From positions 3,842,501 to 3,906,500 of the forward strand of contig NZ_OY782507.1 in assembly GCF_963677725.1 (NCBI RefSeq): a DNA stretch of 64,000 bases. Direction: 5' to 3'. Source of the DNA: an uncultured Cohaesibacter sp. Lineage in GTDB: Bacteria; Pseudomonadota; Alphaproteobacteria; Rhizobiales; Cohaesibacteraceae. The notes beneath the pieces are model-generated. The model had not been told where the DNA came from and ran no database searches. It worked only from the letters and a program-made list of their open reading frames with translations. The translations under genes were made by a program, and so were the position numbers. Positions within the stretch are counted from its first letter, which is position 1, and every line of letters begins with the position of its first letter. This document shows, piece by piece, positions 63,808 through 64,000 of the stretch.

Positions 63808-64000
63808 ATGTTTTCGCGTTTTGAAAAACTGGTTGATCCTTTCAATCTGGATGAATTGGAACAGCCGCCAAAGTCCTTCTGGGGCTTTTGCTGGCACTAT
63901 ACCAAGCCGATTGCGCCCTATCTGCTGATTGTCTCTCTGATGAGTGCCTCCATCGCGGTCATTGAAGTTGCGATGTATGGCTTTGTCGGCGATCTGGTCA
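63808..64000 (+). CDS. ABC exporter, 3' truncated by window
   Basis: 64 codons visible; reads FSRFEKLVDPFNLDELEQPP then FWGFCWHYTKPIAPYLL and a hydrophobic stretch ending GFVGDLV. This matches the N terminus of type-1 fused ABC exporters (permease plus ATPase, MsbA-like) of Alphaproteobacteria. TGTGGAG precedes the ATG. The ATPase half lies outside the window. Confidence 0.78.
   Translation, partial: MFSRFEKLVDPFNLDELEQPPKSFWGFCWHYTKPIAPYLLIVSLMSASIAVIEVAMYGFVGDLV

Overview
The window is a stretch of alphaproteobacterial chromosome, most likely from a marine member of the Hyphomicrobiales. A Cohaesibacter-like genus is my best guess, at low confidence. The signs are alphaproteobacterial marker families (CpdR, DUF2336, DUF1285, DUF6111, a TTAA-N7-TTAA CtrA-type site), a ROSE-like thermometer with a sigma-32-type promoter ahead of a small heat-shock gene, tRNA genes with encoded CCA, and moderately GC-rich, tightly packed operons with many ATGA stop/start overlaps. 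I see no rRNA, CRISPR array, intact insertion sequence or prophage.

Positions 1-9.8 kb form an aromatic-acid (homogentisate) region: fumarylacetoacetase (5' end outside the window), an unusual metallo-beta-lactamase-fold protein, a DctPQM TRAP importer, a MarR regulator with a pair of operator palindromes, a VOC protein, a flavoprotein hydroxylase with a small DUF2783 partner (resembling 3-hydroxyphenylacetate hydroxylase MhaAB), an Lrp-type regulator and 4-hydroxyphenylpyruvate dioxygenase. Malate synthase G follows.

10-24 kb holds a CBS-domain protein with an ArsB/NhaD-type permease, then seven minus-strand genes for two fused efflux modules: CecR-YbhG-YbhF-YbhS-like genes followed by an ATPase, an FtsX-type permease and an adaptor. 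A perfect 28-bp palindrome lies before the regulator. Uracil-DNA glycosylase follows divergently.

24-37 kb is housekeeping and envelope: a PAS-GGDEF cyclase, EttA, TrmO, DUF2336, GalU, a lytic transglycosylase, a degenerate SGNH protein, HisN-like phosphatase, a lysophospholipase-like hydrolase, and Hsp20 under thermal RNA control. 37-43 kb holds threonine aldolase, a complete bufferin operon (bufA-B-C-D: copper-binding modified peptide, its MNIO enzyme, partner and DoxX protein), a candidate small RNA, an N-formylglutamate amidohydrolase-family gene and cpdR.

43.6-53 kb lies between tRNA-Val(GAC) and tRNA-Met(CAT) and is the accessory part. It has a TctCBA importer with an amidohydrolase and a PdxA-family dehydrogenase (an apparent catabolic unit of unknown substrate), gene remnants, a guanidine-II riboswitch controlling a Gdx-type guanidinium exporter, and a secreted orphan Rhs/DUF6883 toxin-like gene with a DUF4926 immunity-like gene. 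That pair is bracketed by two 160-bp direct repeats.

53-64 kb returns to core genes: TetR regulator, alpha/beta hydrolase, metallophosphoesterase, an unrecognised 36-residue peptide gene, Nudix and GNAT proteins, a four-gene overlapping operon ending in the CCA-adding enzyme, hemF-trmL, and the start of an ABC exporter.
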